Origin: Ichthyophis bannanicus
Taxonomy: Eukaryota > Chordata > Amphibia > Gymnophiona > Ichthyophiidae
Reading direction: 5' to 3'
Length of the DNA: 64,000 nucleotides
Assembly: GCA_033557465.1 (NCBI GenBank)
Contig: CM066033.1
Location: 235,602,109-235,666,108 of the forward strand
The notes below the pieces were generated by a model, which had not been told where the DNA came from, searched no databases, and saw only the letters and a list, made by a program, of their open reading frames with translations. Below, piece after piece: positions 41,101 to 52,984 of this stretch. Each line of letters starts with the position of its first letter. Positions within the stretch are counted from its first letter, which is position 1. The position numbers and the translations under genes were made by a program.

Positions 41101-41706
41101 CTGCAATTTTATAAACAGGAAATTATAAAGGGACATTATTCTGTACTTAATTGGAAATATAACTTCCTAAAGCAAACAGAAAAGAGAATATTGGAAAAAG
41201 TAAAAAAAAAGTTGAACTTTTATCTTTGTCCCTGCTTACTTGGAAAAGGAAATCAAGACGTGTTACATTCTGAAAAATGCACTTACAAATAAGAAGAGTT
41301 CAACCAGATTTCATCAGTGCAGTAACTAAAAGATGAGGCTTCAAAACAGGTTTCTAAAATATGCTATTTGATTACTACATACCATCCTCTTGCTTGCTGA
41401 AATGGGTTTCTAAAAAGAGTAGTTACTCACCTGTAACGGATGTTCTCCAGGGACAGCAGGAGTCAGTCCTCGCATATGAGTGACGTCAGCACCGACGGAG
41501 CTCGCACAGAGCATTTCCCCAGCTTTCAAAGAAAGCCTTTGGGAATGCCACCACACATGCATGGTCCCCTTCCCGCCCAAAGGTGCCATCTTACTCAGAC
41601 AGGTGCCATAGCTATAGTCCCTCCAAGAAGATGGCAAAAATATACAGCAACTCCAAGGGGAGGAGGGAGGGTTATGAGGACTGATTCCTGCTGTCCCTGG
41701 AGAACA

Positions 41707-42535
41707 CTATTTATTTATTTATTTATTTATTTATGCTTTTCTTCTATACCGCTTTTTCCCAAGATCAAAGGCGGTTTACAAGTAACACAATGAACAGTTT
41801 ACAATTAACATAATGAACATGGTTTTACATGGAACATCTTGTTTTTTCAAACTACGTACAATTAACTTTTCGTAAACAACAACAACAAGTAACATGGAAT
41901 ATATAATTATGCAGATGTTGTAACTATTTACATTAGTTAAATATTTACATTATTCAATTGTTAATCGTGGTTTTTAATATACTAGGGATTTCTAGGGATT
42001 TTAATACACTGAGGATTCTAGGTTGATTTTTCTAAATGCGATGTGGTTTGTGGCTTTTTGATCTGAAGTTATGGAGGATTTTTTTGGAGGTGTGGTGAGG
42101 GTGCTGGAGGGGGTTCATTAAGATTTATAAAGTATTCTTTAAACAGATATGTTTTTAGTTCTTTCCGGAATGTCTGTAGGTCTTTTATTTTGCGGAGGCT
42201 TAGAGGGAGTTTATTCCATATGGTGGGGGCTGCATATGAGAATGCTCTTGAGCTTGTGGTTTTTTTTGTTTTTCGAATTGATTTTTTTATGTCTAGTGAG
42301 TGAGTTGCGTTTTGTCTGCGGGTTCTATGTTCTTTTGGAGTATGTAGTAGAGTGGTTAGATGTGAGGGTGATATGTCATTGATAAGTTTAAATGTAGTTA
42401 ATAGTATTTTGTATGATATTCTGCTATTTATGGGAAGCCAATGTAGTTCAGCGAGGATGGGAGTTATGTGGTCAGTAAGGCGTGCTTTTGCTGTTACTCG
42501 AGCACAGATGTTTTGAGCTCTTTGGAGTAAGTTGG
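41707..42535 (-). mobile_element. L2-type LINE 3' end inserted in the terminal hairpin of H
   Basis: On the minus strand this reads as the C-terminal end of an L2-like protein: RVTAKARLTDHITPILAELHWLPI, then a FKLINDISPSHLTTLL block, TRRQNATHSLDI, AFSYAAPTIWNKLPLSLRKIKD and FRKELKTYLFKEYF. The 3' untranslated region follows, with GTAAACCGCCTTTGATCTTGGG-like sequence and a (AATA)n tail (plus-strand TATT repeats at 41707-41733). About 140 codons are still open, which suggests a moderately young insertion. It stands between ...GAGAACACT and GTTACAGGTGAG of the H hairpin. Confidence 0.85.
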
Positions 42536-42739
42536 TTACAGGTGAGTAACTACGCTTTCTCCAGGAACAAGCAGGAAGTCAGTCAGTCCTCATATATGGG
42601 ACTCCCTAGCTACAGGCTACTGAGGACCTGTAGGAAAAAGGGCCAGTGAAAACTGAAGGCAGTCCGAGGACCCCGGGTCCATGGATGGCCACGTTCTCGG
42701 CAGCCAGAACAAGGGTCGGAGGGCAAGAGTTGCTTAAAC

Positions 42740-44015
42740 TCCGAACAGATTACGGAGCACAGCCTAGCCGAAGGCGGCGTCCCGACGGGACTCCTTCCCC
42801 AGGCAGTAATGCACCACGAAGGTGTGAGTGGAGGACCAGGTGGCGGCCTGGCAGATGTCTTTTAGTGGCACTGAGCACAGGCTAGCGACAGATGTCGTCA
42901 TCGCTCAAACATTTTGAGCCATGACTCGGTGGTCCAGGGAAAACCCAGCCTGGGCCTAGGCAAAGGCGATGCAGTCCACCACCCAAGATGGACAAGGTAT
43001 GCTTGGTGACCGCCAGCCCCAGACGGCTGGGATCAAAGGAAATGAAGAGCGGCCCAGATCTGCGGTGGTCCCAAGTCTGCTATAGGAAGAAAGAGAGAGC
43101 CCTCTTACAATCCAGGGTGTGGAAAATCGCTGACGCCTGGTCGGCATGGGGCTTCGGGAAGAAGGTAGGCAGCACTATCTCTTGATTGAGATGAAAATCC
43201 GAGACAACCTTCGGGAGGAACTTGGGGTGAGTCTGCAGGACCACCCTCCTCCTATAAAATCTCGTGTACAGTGCCTCGGCCATCAGCGCCTGGAGTTCGC
43301 TGACCCTCCGGGTGGAGGTGAAAGCCACCAGGAAGGCCACCTTCCATGGCAGATGCTGCAGCGGGCAGGTAGCCATGGGCTCAAAGGGTGGCTTGGTCAG
43401 CTGCGTGAGGACCACATTGAGGTCCCACTCCACCGGAAGAGGCTGGGCAGGAGGCCTGAAAAGAAGCAGGCCTCGCATGAAACGAGACACAAGCGGTTGC
43501 CCTGAAAGAGTTTTGCCCTCGATGAGGTGGTGCTTTGCTGAGTTGGCACTCAGTTGAACCCTGACTGAGATAGACTTCAGCCCAGACTGCAAGAGATGGA
43601 GCAGGTACTGCAAGACCAAACTGATAGGGCATGAAAATGGGTTTGCCCGGAGCGCCGAGCACCACACCAAGAACCACCGCCATTTGAAGGCATAAGCCCA
43701 TCTGGTAGAGTCCTTTCGTAAGGCCAAAAGAATGTCATCGATCTCCACATGGAGATGGTAGGAGGCTAGAGTGACCCGTTCAGCTGCCAAGCTGTGAGGG
43801 ACAGGGACCTCAGATTGGGGTGAACAAGCAGACCCTCCTCCTGCATCAGCAGCTCCGGAGAGAACCCAAGCGGGACTGGGGGCTCTGCCAAGAGACGGAA
43901 CAGCAGGGGAAACCAAGGCTATGAGAATCATCGAGGCCCTGTCCTGCTGGACCTTGAGAAGGGTCCAGGCAATGAGGAGCATGGGGGACAGGCATATAAC
44001 AGACCCGTTTCCCAC
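42740..44015 (-). pseudogene. DIRS tyrosine recombinase (copy H)
   Basis: The 311-codon frame 44015-43080 includes DDILLALRKDSTRWAYAFKWRWFLVW, QYLLHLLQSGLKSISVRVQLSA, VAFTSTRRVSELQAL (catalytic arginine), YTRFYRRRVVLQTH and HTLDCKRALSFFL, then a stop. The rest (AGLGSPS and the H-x-x-R and tyrosine blocks) lies in other frames down to about 42740. Broken by stops and frameshifts. Confidence 0.8.
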
Positions 44016-45693
44016 GAGATGAGGAAGACATCAGGGCCACCCTGACAGGGTGGAGGAGGGGACTGCAGAACCAGGGGGGGGAGCTGCGAGTTCGCAGGGC
44101 TGACAGAGAGGTCCAGGTCTGGAGTTCCCCAATGCTGGAAGAGCTGTTGCGCTGTTTGGGGACACAAGCGCCACTCGTGCGGCCGGAGGACTCTGCTGAG
44201 CCGGTCCGCCAATGCATTGTCCTGACCTGGGAGGTAAGTGGCCCGGACGGTCATACCCTGGCTCATCGTAAAGGAGCACAGGGCTATCACCTCCGAACAG
44301 AGGATGTAGGAGCCAATACCTCCCTGTTTGTTCACATAGAACATCGTGACCTAGTTGTCCGTCTGGACCAGCACTGCTTGGTGCTGCAGGCGGTCCCTGA
44401 AAACTTTGAGAGTGAGGTGAATGGCCCGGAGCTCCAGCAGGTTGATCTGCTGCCGGGACTCCTCAAGGGACCAAGTCCCTTGAGTGCGCTGTCCCTCGCA
44501 GTGGGCTCCCCAGCCCGCCAGGGAGGCATCCGTAGTTAAGACCACCTGATGCACCAGAGCTTGGAAGGGCATACCTTGAAGCAGGTTCCGAAACTCCTGC
44601 CACCAAGCCAGAGACTCCGCCGCACTTGGAGAGACCAAGATGGGGTCTCTGAGGCAGCCAGTCGACCGCACCCATTGTGCTCGGAGGCACCACTGCATCG
44701 CCCACATGTTGAGATGGACGTTGGGCACGACATGGACCATGGAGACCATGTGGCTGAGAAGACGAAGCATCATCCGGGCTGAGATGGCACTGCGGATGCC
44801 AGGGACACAAGGCAGACTGCCCTGTCCTGAGGAAGAAAAGCCATGGCCTGAAGGGTGTCCAAGCGAGCCCCGATAAACTCCAGGACTGAACTGGAGTAAG
44901 GTGGGACTTTGGGTAATTGATCACGAACTCCAGATGATCCAGGAGGCAAATGGTGCGGTCCGTGGCCTGCCTGGTTTCGGATGCTGTGCCCCCTATTACA
45001 GGCCAGTTATCTAGATATGGATAGATGAAGGTGCCCTGCAGCCGCAGGTGGACCGCAGCTATGGCCAGGTACTTCGTGAAGACCTGCAGGGCGGATGCGA
45101 GGCCGAAGGAAAGCAACCTGTACTGGTAATGGATTCCCTGAACCATGAAGCGGAGGTACTTTGTGTTTGGGGTAGACGAGGATGTGAGCATAAGTATTCT
45201 TTAAGTCCGAGGAGCATAGCCAATCGCCCTGCTGGAGGTAGGGCAGTAACATTCCAAGGGAGAGCATCTTGAACTTCTCCCGCACCAGGAACCTGTTGAG
45301 GTTCTGCAGGTCGAGAATGGGCCAAAGGCCCCCTGTCCGCTTCGGGACGAGGAAGTATTGGGAGTAAAACCCTGTCCTCGGGAGTGCAGTGGGACTGGTT
45401 CTACCACACTGTCCTTGAGGAGGCCTGGTGCTGGGGAAGCAGATGTGGCTCCCTGGGGAAGTATGGAGGAGGGGCCTAGTCCAGATGGAGAAGATAGCCC
45501 ACCCGAACGACCTGGAGGACCCAGGCATCGGTGGAGATGGACTCCCACCTGTGGGAGAAAAGGACCAGATGTCCCCAACAGACAGCCACCCTGCTAGAGG
45601 ATGAGAGGCTATGCTGATGGCGTCAAAACCCCGAGGGTGGCTGAGCCGGTGCTGGGGGTTGGGTTTTGGGATGCTTTGGCTTACGAGGGCCAT
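43846..45693 (-). pseudogene. DIRS pol (copy H), catalytic YLDD changed to YLDN
   Basis: RT starts near 45500 (QYFLVPKRTGGLWPILDLQNLNRFLVREKFKMLSL, WLCSSDLKNTYAHILVYP). The active-site block reads FIYPYLDNWPVIGG at about 45020, so the second catalytic aspartate is asparagine. RNase H follows with TTDASLAGWGAHCEG, LELRAIHLTLKVF and FYVNKQGGIGSY, and the methyltransferase-like part carries LSVSPANSQLPP and SLISWETGLLYACPP equivalents. Frames change repeatedly. Dead copy. Confidence 0.8.
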
Positions 45694-45699
45694 GGACTA

Positions 45700-47400
45700 T
45701 GGTCTTGCCCTGACTGCCCTGAATGGACGCCGATGGAAGAAAGGCTTCTTGCTTTGCTGCTTCTTCCTGGGGAGGGAGGAAGTCTTCCGGGAGAGGCGAG
45801 AATGAGTCACGTGCTCCATCTCAATCTCCGCTGCCTTATCCTCCATGGGCTTGCCAAAGTGCTGCTCCCCAAGACAAGGGACATCCAGCAGCTTCTCCTG
45901 GACCCACTGTTCCAGGTCCGAAGACTGGAGCCAGGCCTGCTGGTGGGCTCCGATGCCAGCTGTGCCACCCGGGCGAAAGACTCAAAGCCGTCGTACACTG
46001 CTCGCAAGAGGTACTTTGAGCATTCTCCAATGGACTTTGAGGGGGCCTGAAAACGCCGGAGATTATCTCCGTCAAGACCCACCGCAAAACCTCCGAGCTC
46101 TCCAGTGAGGTCATGGAGGAACATCCCAATATATAATTGGTAAACTTGGATGTGGCATGACAGCATGGAGCTCTAATAAGCCTTGTGCCCGAGGGTGTCG
46201 AGGTACAAGACACTCTGCCCGGGGGGACTGACAAATGAGTCTTCAGGCTCTTGAGCTTCCACATGGCCTATTCGACCACCATTGAGGTGTGGTGAAGCTG
46301 GGCTTTCTGAAACCCTGGGCCTCACTGAACCCTATACATAGTGTCCAGGTGCTTGCTCACGATCGGGACAGAGGCCAGAGTCCTTCACATGTGGAAGAGA
46401 AGATGGTTCAGAATGGGAGGAATCGGCACCGAGAGCGCCTCTTTTGGAGGGGCTTCATATTGCAGAATATCAAGCTCCTCAGCATGGGGCTCCTCAGACT
46501 CTGTGGTGAGCACCAGGGCCCACGCCATGTCCTAGACGAACTCCAGAAAGGAGGTCTCTTCGGAAGGTGACTGCCGCCTTTGGGTTAGCGGGAGGGGTCG
46601 GAGGGGAGGTCTCGGTGGGACCAAGTCGCCAGGGAGGTCTCTGTCGGACTCCCACTCTGAGTAATCCGTTGAGGACTCTAGGTCGGGCAGCTCGAGATGG
46701 GTCGGTGACTCATGCCGGATCTCAGAGGCCAAAACTTGCTTGGAGCCGGAGGCACTCACATGAGATGATCTCATGCCCGAGGAACGGGACAGAGATAGAT
46801 ACCTGCACCGAGGACCCTCACGAGACGTCTGGCTCTCGGGGGTCACTGCAATGGCCCATGGAGTTCTCGAGGTCGAGGTCCCTGCGGTCTCAAGGTGCAT
46901 GCCAGTGGGACCTGGCACCAGCATCTGCTGAGCAGCAAGGAACACAGAAACTCTGCATTCCAAGGCCAGCATTCAGGAGTGGGGCTATCCGACACCGACG
47001 CTGGGGTGACCAGGTCGGGTGTCAAGGAGTAGAGGGGGTCCTTGCCGGGTCAACCCTCGGGAGACAGGGTGCCTTCGCCGGAAGCCTCTGTATCGGTTTG
47101 AGATACCTTACTGGGCCGCTCCCTCTCTGGCTCCAGAGAATGCCAAGGTAGGCTGAGAGACCAGGCATATGACCTCTCACGCTTGTCTGGTGCCCCCGAC
47201 AGAGTCCTCATGGCCTCCTCCTTCCGCTCGCATTTGAGCAATCCCTGGTCAGAGTGCCACCGGGCCCGGGGAGGACCCTTGGGAGACTCCAAAGGTTGCT
47301 GGGCCGAAGAGCGAGAGGCTACCAGGGATACCGGGGCTGCCTTACGGAAGAGATCATCTAGCTTCTGCTTACGACTCTGGATGGCCTGGGCAAAGCCACC
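45700..47400 (-). pseudogene. DIRS gag-like protein (copy H)
   Basis: Pieces of the gag core are seen in separate frames: SFLEFVQDMAWALVLTTESEE-like sequence near 46540, the HLDTMYRVQ block near 46340, NYILGCSSMTS/QLYIGMFLHDLTGELGGFAVGL at 46166-46080, AVYDGFESFARVA near 46000 and a basic C-terminus near 45730. An N-terminal part (PLESPKGPPRARWHSDQGLLKCERKEEA) extends to about 47400, where DIRS J sequence begins. The cysteine module is not seen and is probably lost at the J junction. Confidence 0.72.
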
Positions 47401-48352
47401 ACTGAAGGGACTGCCTGACCCTCAAAGAATAGGGAAGACATTTGTTCAGAGAATCGTTCTGGTGTGACCAGCGTCGGAGCAATGACCTCTGCAATGGACG
47501 CATGTGCACTCTGGCCCATGGTACTACCTCCAGGGTTGCCGCCATTGTCCCTAGCACGCGAGATAACTCCAAGCTGACGGAGCTAGAGTCGATACAAACG
47601 TGCGCACTAGCTGCCGAAGAGCTGAGCTCGCTGATCCAGCAGAAATACTGCTCCCAATCACGTGTCGAACGGCACTCCTAAGTACTCTAGGGCCTGAGAG
47701 GGAACCAACCGGCTCTTGGACGCATTGACTACCCAGCCGAGGCTCTGAAGGAACTTCACTACTCTGTTTGTAACTTGAACGCTCTCGGCCTTGGATTTTG
47801 CCCGAATCAACCAAGCGTCGAGATACGGGTGAACTAAGATGCCCTCTTTTCAGAGCCGCCGCTACCACCACCATAATCTTGGTGAAGGTGCGCAGAGCCG
47901 TTGCTAAACCGAAAGGCAAGGCTTGAAATTGATAGTGCCCCCAAGGAAGAGCAAACTAGAAATTTCTAATTAACTGATCTGATCAGGATGTACAAATATG
48001 CCTCGGTAAGACTGAGGGACGTCAAAAATTTGCCTTGTCGAACTGCCACTATTACCGACCACAAGGTTTCTATGCAAAAATGAGGCACTCGTAGACAGCG
48101 ATTCACCCCCTTGAGGTCCAGAATAGGACAGAAAGACCAGTCCTTTTTCAGCACCACGAAATAAATAGAGTAATGACTGACGCCATAGAGCTCTTGCGGA
48201 ACCGGCACAACCGCTCCTAACTGTAAGAGACGATCCACTGTCTGCCGAACTGCTACCGTTTGCTGCTGCCCTCTGCAAGGAGAAAGGACAAACGAATCTA
48301 GTACCGGTCGGGCAAATTCAAGCGCATAACCTTCACATATTACCTCCAACAC
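47400..48352 (-). pseudogene. Reverse transcriptase and RNase H start of DIRS J
   Basis: The frame 48352-47966 gives VICEGYALEFARP, QLGAVVPVPQELYGVSHYSIYFVVLKKD, CPILDLKGVNRCL and VRQGKFLTSLSLTEAYLYILI. The next frame, 47919-47551, gives MPFGLATALRTFTKIMVVVAAALKR. The active-site block at about 47805-47830 reads HPYLDAWLIRAKSKAES, so the second catalytic aspartate is alanine. GTMAATLEVVPWARVHMRPLQRSLLRRW and RQSLQWWL follow (47572-47400), which in other DIRS copies precede the RNase H domain. Clearly related to but distinct from the main family. Confidence 0.78.
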
Positions 48353-48359
48353 CCATTGA

Positions 48360-50019
48360 TCAGATGTTATCTGGACCCAGGCAGGAAGAAACTCCCGAAG
48401 GCGTCCTCTTTATCAGCTGAACCCCCACCTGGGCCCGCCTCGCTTCATTGTGTTTTTCTGGCTGCCATGGAGGAGGTAGCCACAAACACTCTACCTGCTC
48501 CTCGAAAACCACAAAACCCTTGCGCTCTGGAGGCAAATCTTCCTCTTTGAAAACCGCCCAATCGAAAGGTATGAAATCGCCTGAAGTCCAGAAACTGACC
48601 ACGCAAAGACGGCAGGGGTCTCCCTTGCTTAGGCTTATCCTTCGGCAGCCTTCCGCCTTTGGACTCTCCCAAATCCTTAACCAGCTTATCAAGATCCTCA
48701 CCAAACAACTTCCCCTTAAAGGGAAGCTTGCTAAGATGTGACTTAGAAGAACCATCCGCCGCCCAATTTCTTAACCAGGGATGCCATACTATTCGCCAAT
48801 GCCCTGATCAAATCATAGTGGACATCCGCTAAATACGCCGAACCTGATTCCAGCCGTGTCACATCCACTAAACGCTCCTGTGTTTGCCGAGACGGCTGCC
48901 GCAAACGTTGTGACCACCTGAGGCACGCTCTCGCCACCCAAGCCCCGCAGATGGAAGCTTGCAGCGAGAGAGCATTAACCTCAAAGGCTTGCTTCAACAA
49001 GCCTTCTACTTTTCTGTCTTGCGCATCCTTCAAGGCCACACTGCCTTCCACCAGAATAATCGTCTTTTTCGTAACCGCTGAAACCGCTGCATCTATATGC
49101 GGTGAATGAAACCTCTCCTTCTCCGCTGAGGGGTAAAGCCTATTCATGGCTCACGCCACGCAATCCAGCTTCCGGCACATCTCCGTTCTCTGTAAGTCCA
49201 GTGTAGGCCCTGCCTGCACTACATAAATCTGTTAACCATACACCGCACTGATTTGAAAGAGCACGGTATAGAAAAGACTTTAAATAAATAAATCCCATTC
49301 ATCCTGGATCATCCGGTCAACTACTCGGTGAATAGGGAACACCGCTTGAGTTTGCCGCACTGCTTGAATGAGAGGGTCCTCCAGACCCTCTTCCTCCACT
49401 GGCTGGATCAAAGTCAGGTTGAGTGCCTGAAGAGATTCCTTAATGAGCGCTGTAAGCTCCTCTTTGCAAAACATCCTTATGATCCTGGCCTAATCCTCAG
49501 GTTCTTGAATTTCCCCCTCCTCGAGTTCCTCAATACCTGATTCAGGTTCCAAATCTACATCCTCCACATCAGGCCAATCCAAATCCAACGGCTGATCCTC
49601 TAGAGGCCGGGCCCTCTTAAGAGGTCTCACAAGACTGCTAGCAATCCTTTCAGAGTGAGCGCTGCAATGCAGCACCCAGCAGTAAAGGTTCCATCACCGT
49701 CCCCTGCTGTCGCAAGCAGTATGCTTGATGCATGATCAGTACAAAATCTGGGGAAAAACCTCCAAGAGCCGCTCCAGACGCAGCCGGAACCACGGAACTC
49801 CCTGGCCCCGCCCAACTGTCCAGAGGGGGCCCCGGACGAAACCTCCAGCATTGACTCACCTTCGCCCACTGCTGGCGGGCTCTGAGCCCCCTCAGCAGCT
49901 TTATCCTGAACGTCCTGCTCCAAGGAGGTGGAAGCCGCTTCACTGCCCCGGGAGACCCCAGTGTCCGAGACTGCGCCCCTGAGAGAGCCACACACCAAAC
50001 ACTGCGGGCGAGAAGGCAT
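48360..50019 (-). pseudogene. gag-like protein of DIRS J
   Basis: The start at 50019 opens MPSRPQCLVCGSL, with a single C-x2-C pair, and about 130 codons. Later frames give EPESGIEELEEGEIQEPED (49675-49490), KEELTALIKESLQALNLTLIQPVEEEGLEDPLIQAVRQT (49474 onward), and a block FHSPHIDAAVSAVTKKTIILVEGSVALKDAQDRKVEGLLKQAFE through YLADVHYDLIRALANSMASLVKKLGGG (49147-48743). The last block resembles a capsid-type gag core. The final part is basic. The LINE tail at 49228-49295 and frameshifts break it. Confidence 0.65.
49228..49295 (+). mobile_element. Short LINE 3' tail insertion
   Basis: The sequence TGTTAACCATACACCGCACTG, a GCACGGTATAGAAAAG block and TTTAAATAAATAAAT form the extreme 3' end of an L2-like LINE. 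The same layout stands at 61277-61352 (AAACCGCACTGATG..., GCACGGTATAAAAG, AAATAAATAAAA). It interrupts the J gag reading frame. Only the tail was inserted. Confidence 0.7.
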
Positions 50020-51115
50020 TAGCGATTAGACACAAAAAAAAACATGTCTCAGTAAGGAAAGACCCAACTAAAAATAGTAAGTCCTTCCTCTGCTTATTTT
50101 TTTTTTAGCTCCAAGAATCAGACTAAAAGAACTAAAAGAACCATAAAAGAAATGAAATCAAATTAAAACAGCATTAAAACCACTAAAATCTGTTCTATAA
50201 GGACCTTGCCTTCACTTCAGCGACTGTGCGATTGACAACACTGCAGCAGACTCGTGGCTTGAAAAAGCATGGGAAGACGCGGCCTAAAACACAGCTAGGC
50301 CTGTTTGCAGCCGCTACGGCCCGATCCGGGCCCCACCGCCTTCCCGCCTAATCATGTCTGGCCGGATCAACTCACCGTTGCTGCCGACTTCCCCTGTGCC
50401 TGCAAGCCTGGTCCTCTGCTTTGCCAGCACAATCAAACACCCTGCAATCCGCAACGCTGCTCAGCTTGAGAAGTGAGCTGCAACCTCGGAGAGGGCTTTC
50501 CATCTTCAGCTGCTCTGCTCACACAAACCACACGGCACTTGGGAGCGGACAAGCAGAACGACCTCACTACTGCACAACTCCCCTCTGTTCAATCCAGGAG
50601 GGGAGAGCAGTTGAAGCAACTGGAGCCAGTCTACGAAATGCAGGTAAACCACAGAACACTGGTTCGATTCCTGCTTTTTTAAAATTATTATTTTTTTAAA
50701 GAAACAGCTGTAAAAATAAAGTGACAGAGAAGAAAGAAAAAACAACCCTTAAAACTCCCTATCCTAACTGTGCTCCTTATCTGTTTCATCCAGTGATGTC
50801 ACAGTTTTTACATGCCCAGTCTCCATGCTGCAGGAGGAGGCACACTACCCAGAGGTGGAGGACTGAACTGGAGGAATGATAAGGAACGGTTGAAAACAGA
50901 GAAAACATTTTCTGGGGACGAGACACACGTCGGAAGGGTTCTGTGGAAAAAGGGAGATTGAGTAAGATGGCACCTTTGGGCGGGAAGGGGACCATGCATG
51001 CGTGGTGGCATTCCCAAAGGCTTTCTTTCAAAGATGGGGAAATGCTCTGCGCGGGCTCTGTCGGTGCAGACATCACCCATAAGCGAGGACTGACTTCCTG
51101 CTTGTTCCTGGAGAA

Positions 51116-51380
51116 TTCTAGATATCAAAGATGACAAAATAGAGATCCTTCTAACAAACAGAACTCCCCTTAATGCAAGGTAAATGGTGGAAGAGCAAGT
51201 GTGCTCATCTCTAAATAACAGCAGGAAATAAAATCAGTCACAATTATAAAATCAGTTCAACAGTTACATAAAAAGCACAAAAAATGTAACTTAAGCCATG
51301 CCAATCAGGTCTAGATCCACCAAGTCCTGCATTCTGTTTTTGACAATGGCTAGGTAACAAGTATCTAAAAAGATCCCAAA
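51116..51380. other. Spacer between DIRS H and K
   Basis: No gene or family is recognised in this short AT-rich stretch. At 51297-51370 there is weak similarity to the CR1 3' region, with a GTCTAGATCCACCAAGTCCTGCATTCTG-like stretch resembling reversed CR1 tail wording, too diverged to be sure. Confidence 0.4.
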
Positions 51381-51909
51381 AAGTAAGGAGAGATCTTAAC
51401 AGACCTGATAATCTCCTTTCCTTGAATCCTGCTAGACCAGTCCAAACAAGTGGATCATGTTCCCCTGACAATAGGTGGAGGCAGACTTGAACAACTTTGT
51501 TATGTCATCACCTGGTATATCCTCTAGTAGAGCAGCGAGAGAAGCCAGCATGGCATCTCCCAAAACTGAAACACTCAGAAAAAACGTGGATAACGTTACT
51601 AAACACACACATCCTTGTCACTATGAATGTAATAAGTACTTGGCTCTCTTACAATGAAAAAGTGGAGCCAGCCCCATAAGGATGGCTAGACCTCTCACAG
51701 TTGCCAGAACCCCCCAAACCTGCAAAAAGCAACATTACTACCTGGGAGATTCTTACACGACCAGAAGGCAGCAGGCTTTCCAACCTGCAAAAGGAATATT
51801 CCAGGGCAGGTCCTCGACTAGTCTAACAGGATTCATGAAAAGGAGATTATCAGGTATGTTAAAATCTCTCCTTCCTTAACATCCTGCTAAACCAGTCCAG
51901 ACAAGTGGG
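51381..51909. mobile_element. DIRS-like terminal structure of an unrelated family (K)
   Basis: The left arm at 51381-51437 and its inverse at 51821-51877 match at 51 of 57 positions. Immediately after the inverse, at 51878-51909, a block ATCCTGCTAAACCAGTCCAGACAAGTGG repeats in direct orientation the block at 51428-51454 (ATCCTGCTAGACCAGTCCAAACAAGTGG). This is the same layout as the terminal hairpin plus internal complementary region in DIRS A-I, but the sequence is unrelated. No coding region of this family is recognised to the right, and no right terminus was found. Confidence 0.65.
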
Positions 51910-52984
51910 TTGTACCCAAACAGTCAGGACTCAGAAGGAAGACATCCAACAGACTACTCTGCCAGAGAAGTCATCTGAATAATTTCCTCAAGCATCCTAG
52001 GGACCTCACAAATGTGAAAAACTAAAGCCAGGAGGCTTATAACTGTCCTCTAGGGACACCCAGACTCCACGCAGGAGGGCTTTATGAGCTGCAAATCAGT
52101 CCTGAGCACATTTACCAGACAGGATGCACACTGTACCACAAATATCTCCGGGGGTGAACAGACAATCAAAGACTTGACCTCTGCCAGTACTTCTCTCAAA
52201 CTGCCAAGGATAGAGACCGTCCAAATGATGAGAGGCATGGGAAAATGCGATGAACTGCAGCAGTACCCTCTGTCCATCCACCAGATGCAGCAAGGAATCC
52301 GTTTGAAAACCCTTCTCCGCGAAGGCAGGCAGCCTCCCAATACAGTCAAAATGAGAAAAGGAGGGTAGAAGCCTCCTTGAGGAAAAAGGACAGCGAAAGC
52401 TTCATCGCACAAAAAGGAGCTGTCCAATGAGTCAGAAAGGTATACTGGAAACCAAGGGCTGCAGAACAGATACTAGAGATGCCAGGAGTGGATTGCAAAG
52501 AATCAACCCCCCCATGGAGGACTCACACAGACTCCTCGAAGGGTCATCCCAGAGCCCCACCACCACAAGAGCACCACAAGACCCAAAAGGACACTCAGGT
52601 GAGCAGAATTGCTTCATTCCTGCTGAAAGAAGCCTTGATGAGATACCTCCCCATAGTAACCCTTGGAGGAAAGGCCTGTAGCAGAACAGGGCTGCCACTC
52701 AAACCAAAGGTTCCAGGTCAATCCACGGTACAGGTGGAACTGCTAAAAGGCTCTAACATCTTCCAAAAGGCACCAAGACTTATCAGGTTCCTAAGCAGGG
52801 AGGCACCAAGTGTCTTAAACACACCAACATATGCCTGCTAGGGCCAGGCCCTAAGCGAGAATGCACTGGGGAAACTGCCTTACCAGGAGCCCTTACCAGG
52901 CTTCTTCTGTAGGCCCATACCTGACAAGGAAGTGAAAAAAATCCCACACCACTTGGCCCCAGTGTTTGTGGAACACAGCTTATG
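51910..52984. other. Unrecognised sequence right of K
   Basis: ORFs of up to 125 codons exist on both strands (for example 52427-52050 on the minus strand), but they show no recombinase, RT or other motif known to me. If K is an element with its 3' end on the left, this would be its interior. No other repeats or RNA genes are seen. Confidence 0.4.

Larger units (their letters stand above)
47400..50868 (-). mobile_element. Divergent DIRS-like element J (RT and gag, no recombinase or ends)
   Basis: This piece reads on the minus strand as a DIRS-type gag and RT only distantly similar to the other copies. It has no recombinase and I could not find its terminal repeats; it sits in the gag leader of H. 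A short LINE tail is inserted at 49228-49295. The sequence 50020-50868 upstream of the gag start is a leader without ORFs. Because it lies inside H it is younger in position than H, yet its genes are broken. The boundaries are uncertain by about 20-40 bases. Confidence 0.7.
41416..51115 (-). mobile_element. DIRS copy H, split by an L2 piece and by DIRS J
   Basis: The left end AGAGTAGTTACTCACC begins at 41416, the right end TTCCTGGAGAA closes at 51115, and an internal complementary region lies around 42556/42557. The minus-strand order is recombinase (42740-44015), pol (43846-45693), gag (45807-47400). An L2 3' end (41707-42535) interrupts the terminal hairpin. A divergent DIRS piece (J, about 47400-50868) interrupts the gag leader. 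H resumes at about 50869 with AACATTTTCTGGGGACGAG, matching the leader of D. Without insertions its length is about 5.4 kb. It is decayed. Confidence 0.85.

Noticed and set aside
52050..52427. Minus-strand frame as the recombinase of element K
   Set aside because: No arginine, H-x-x-R or tyrosine blocks can be recognised, so I left it unassigned.
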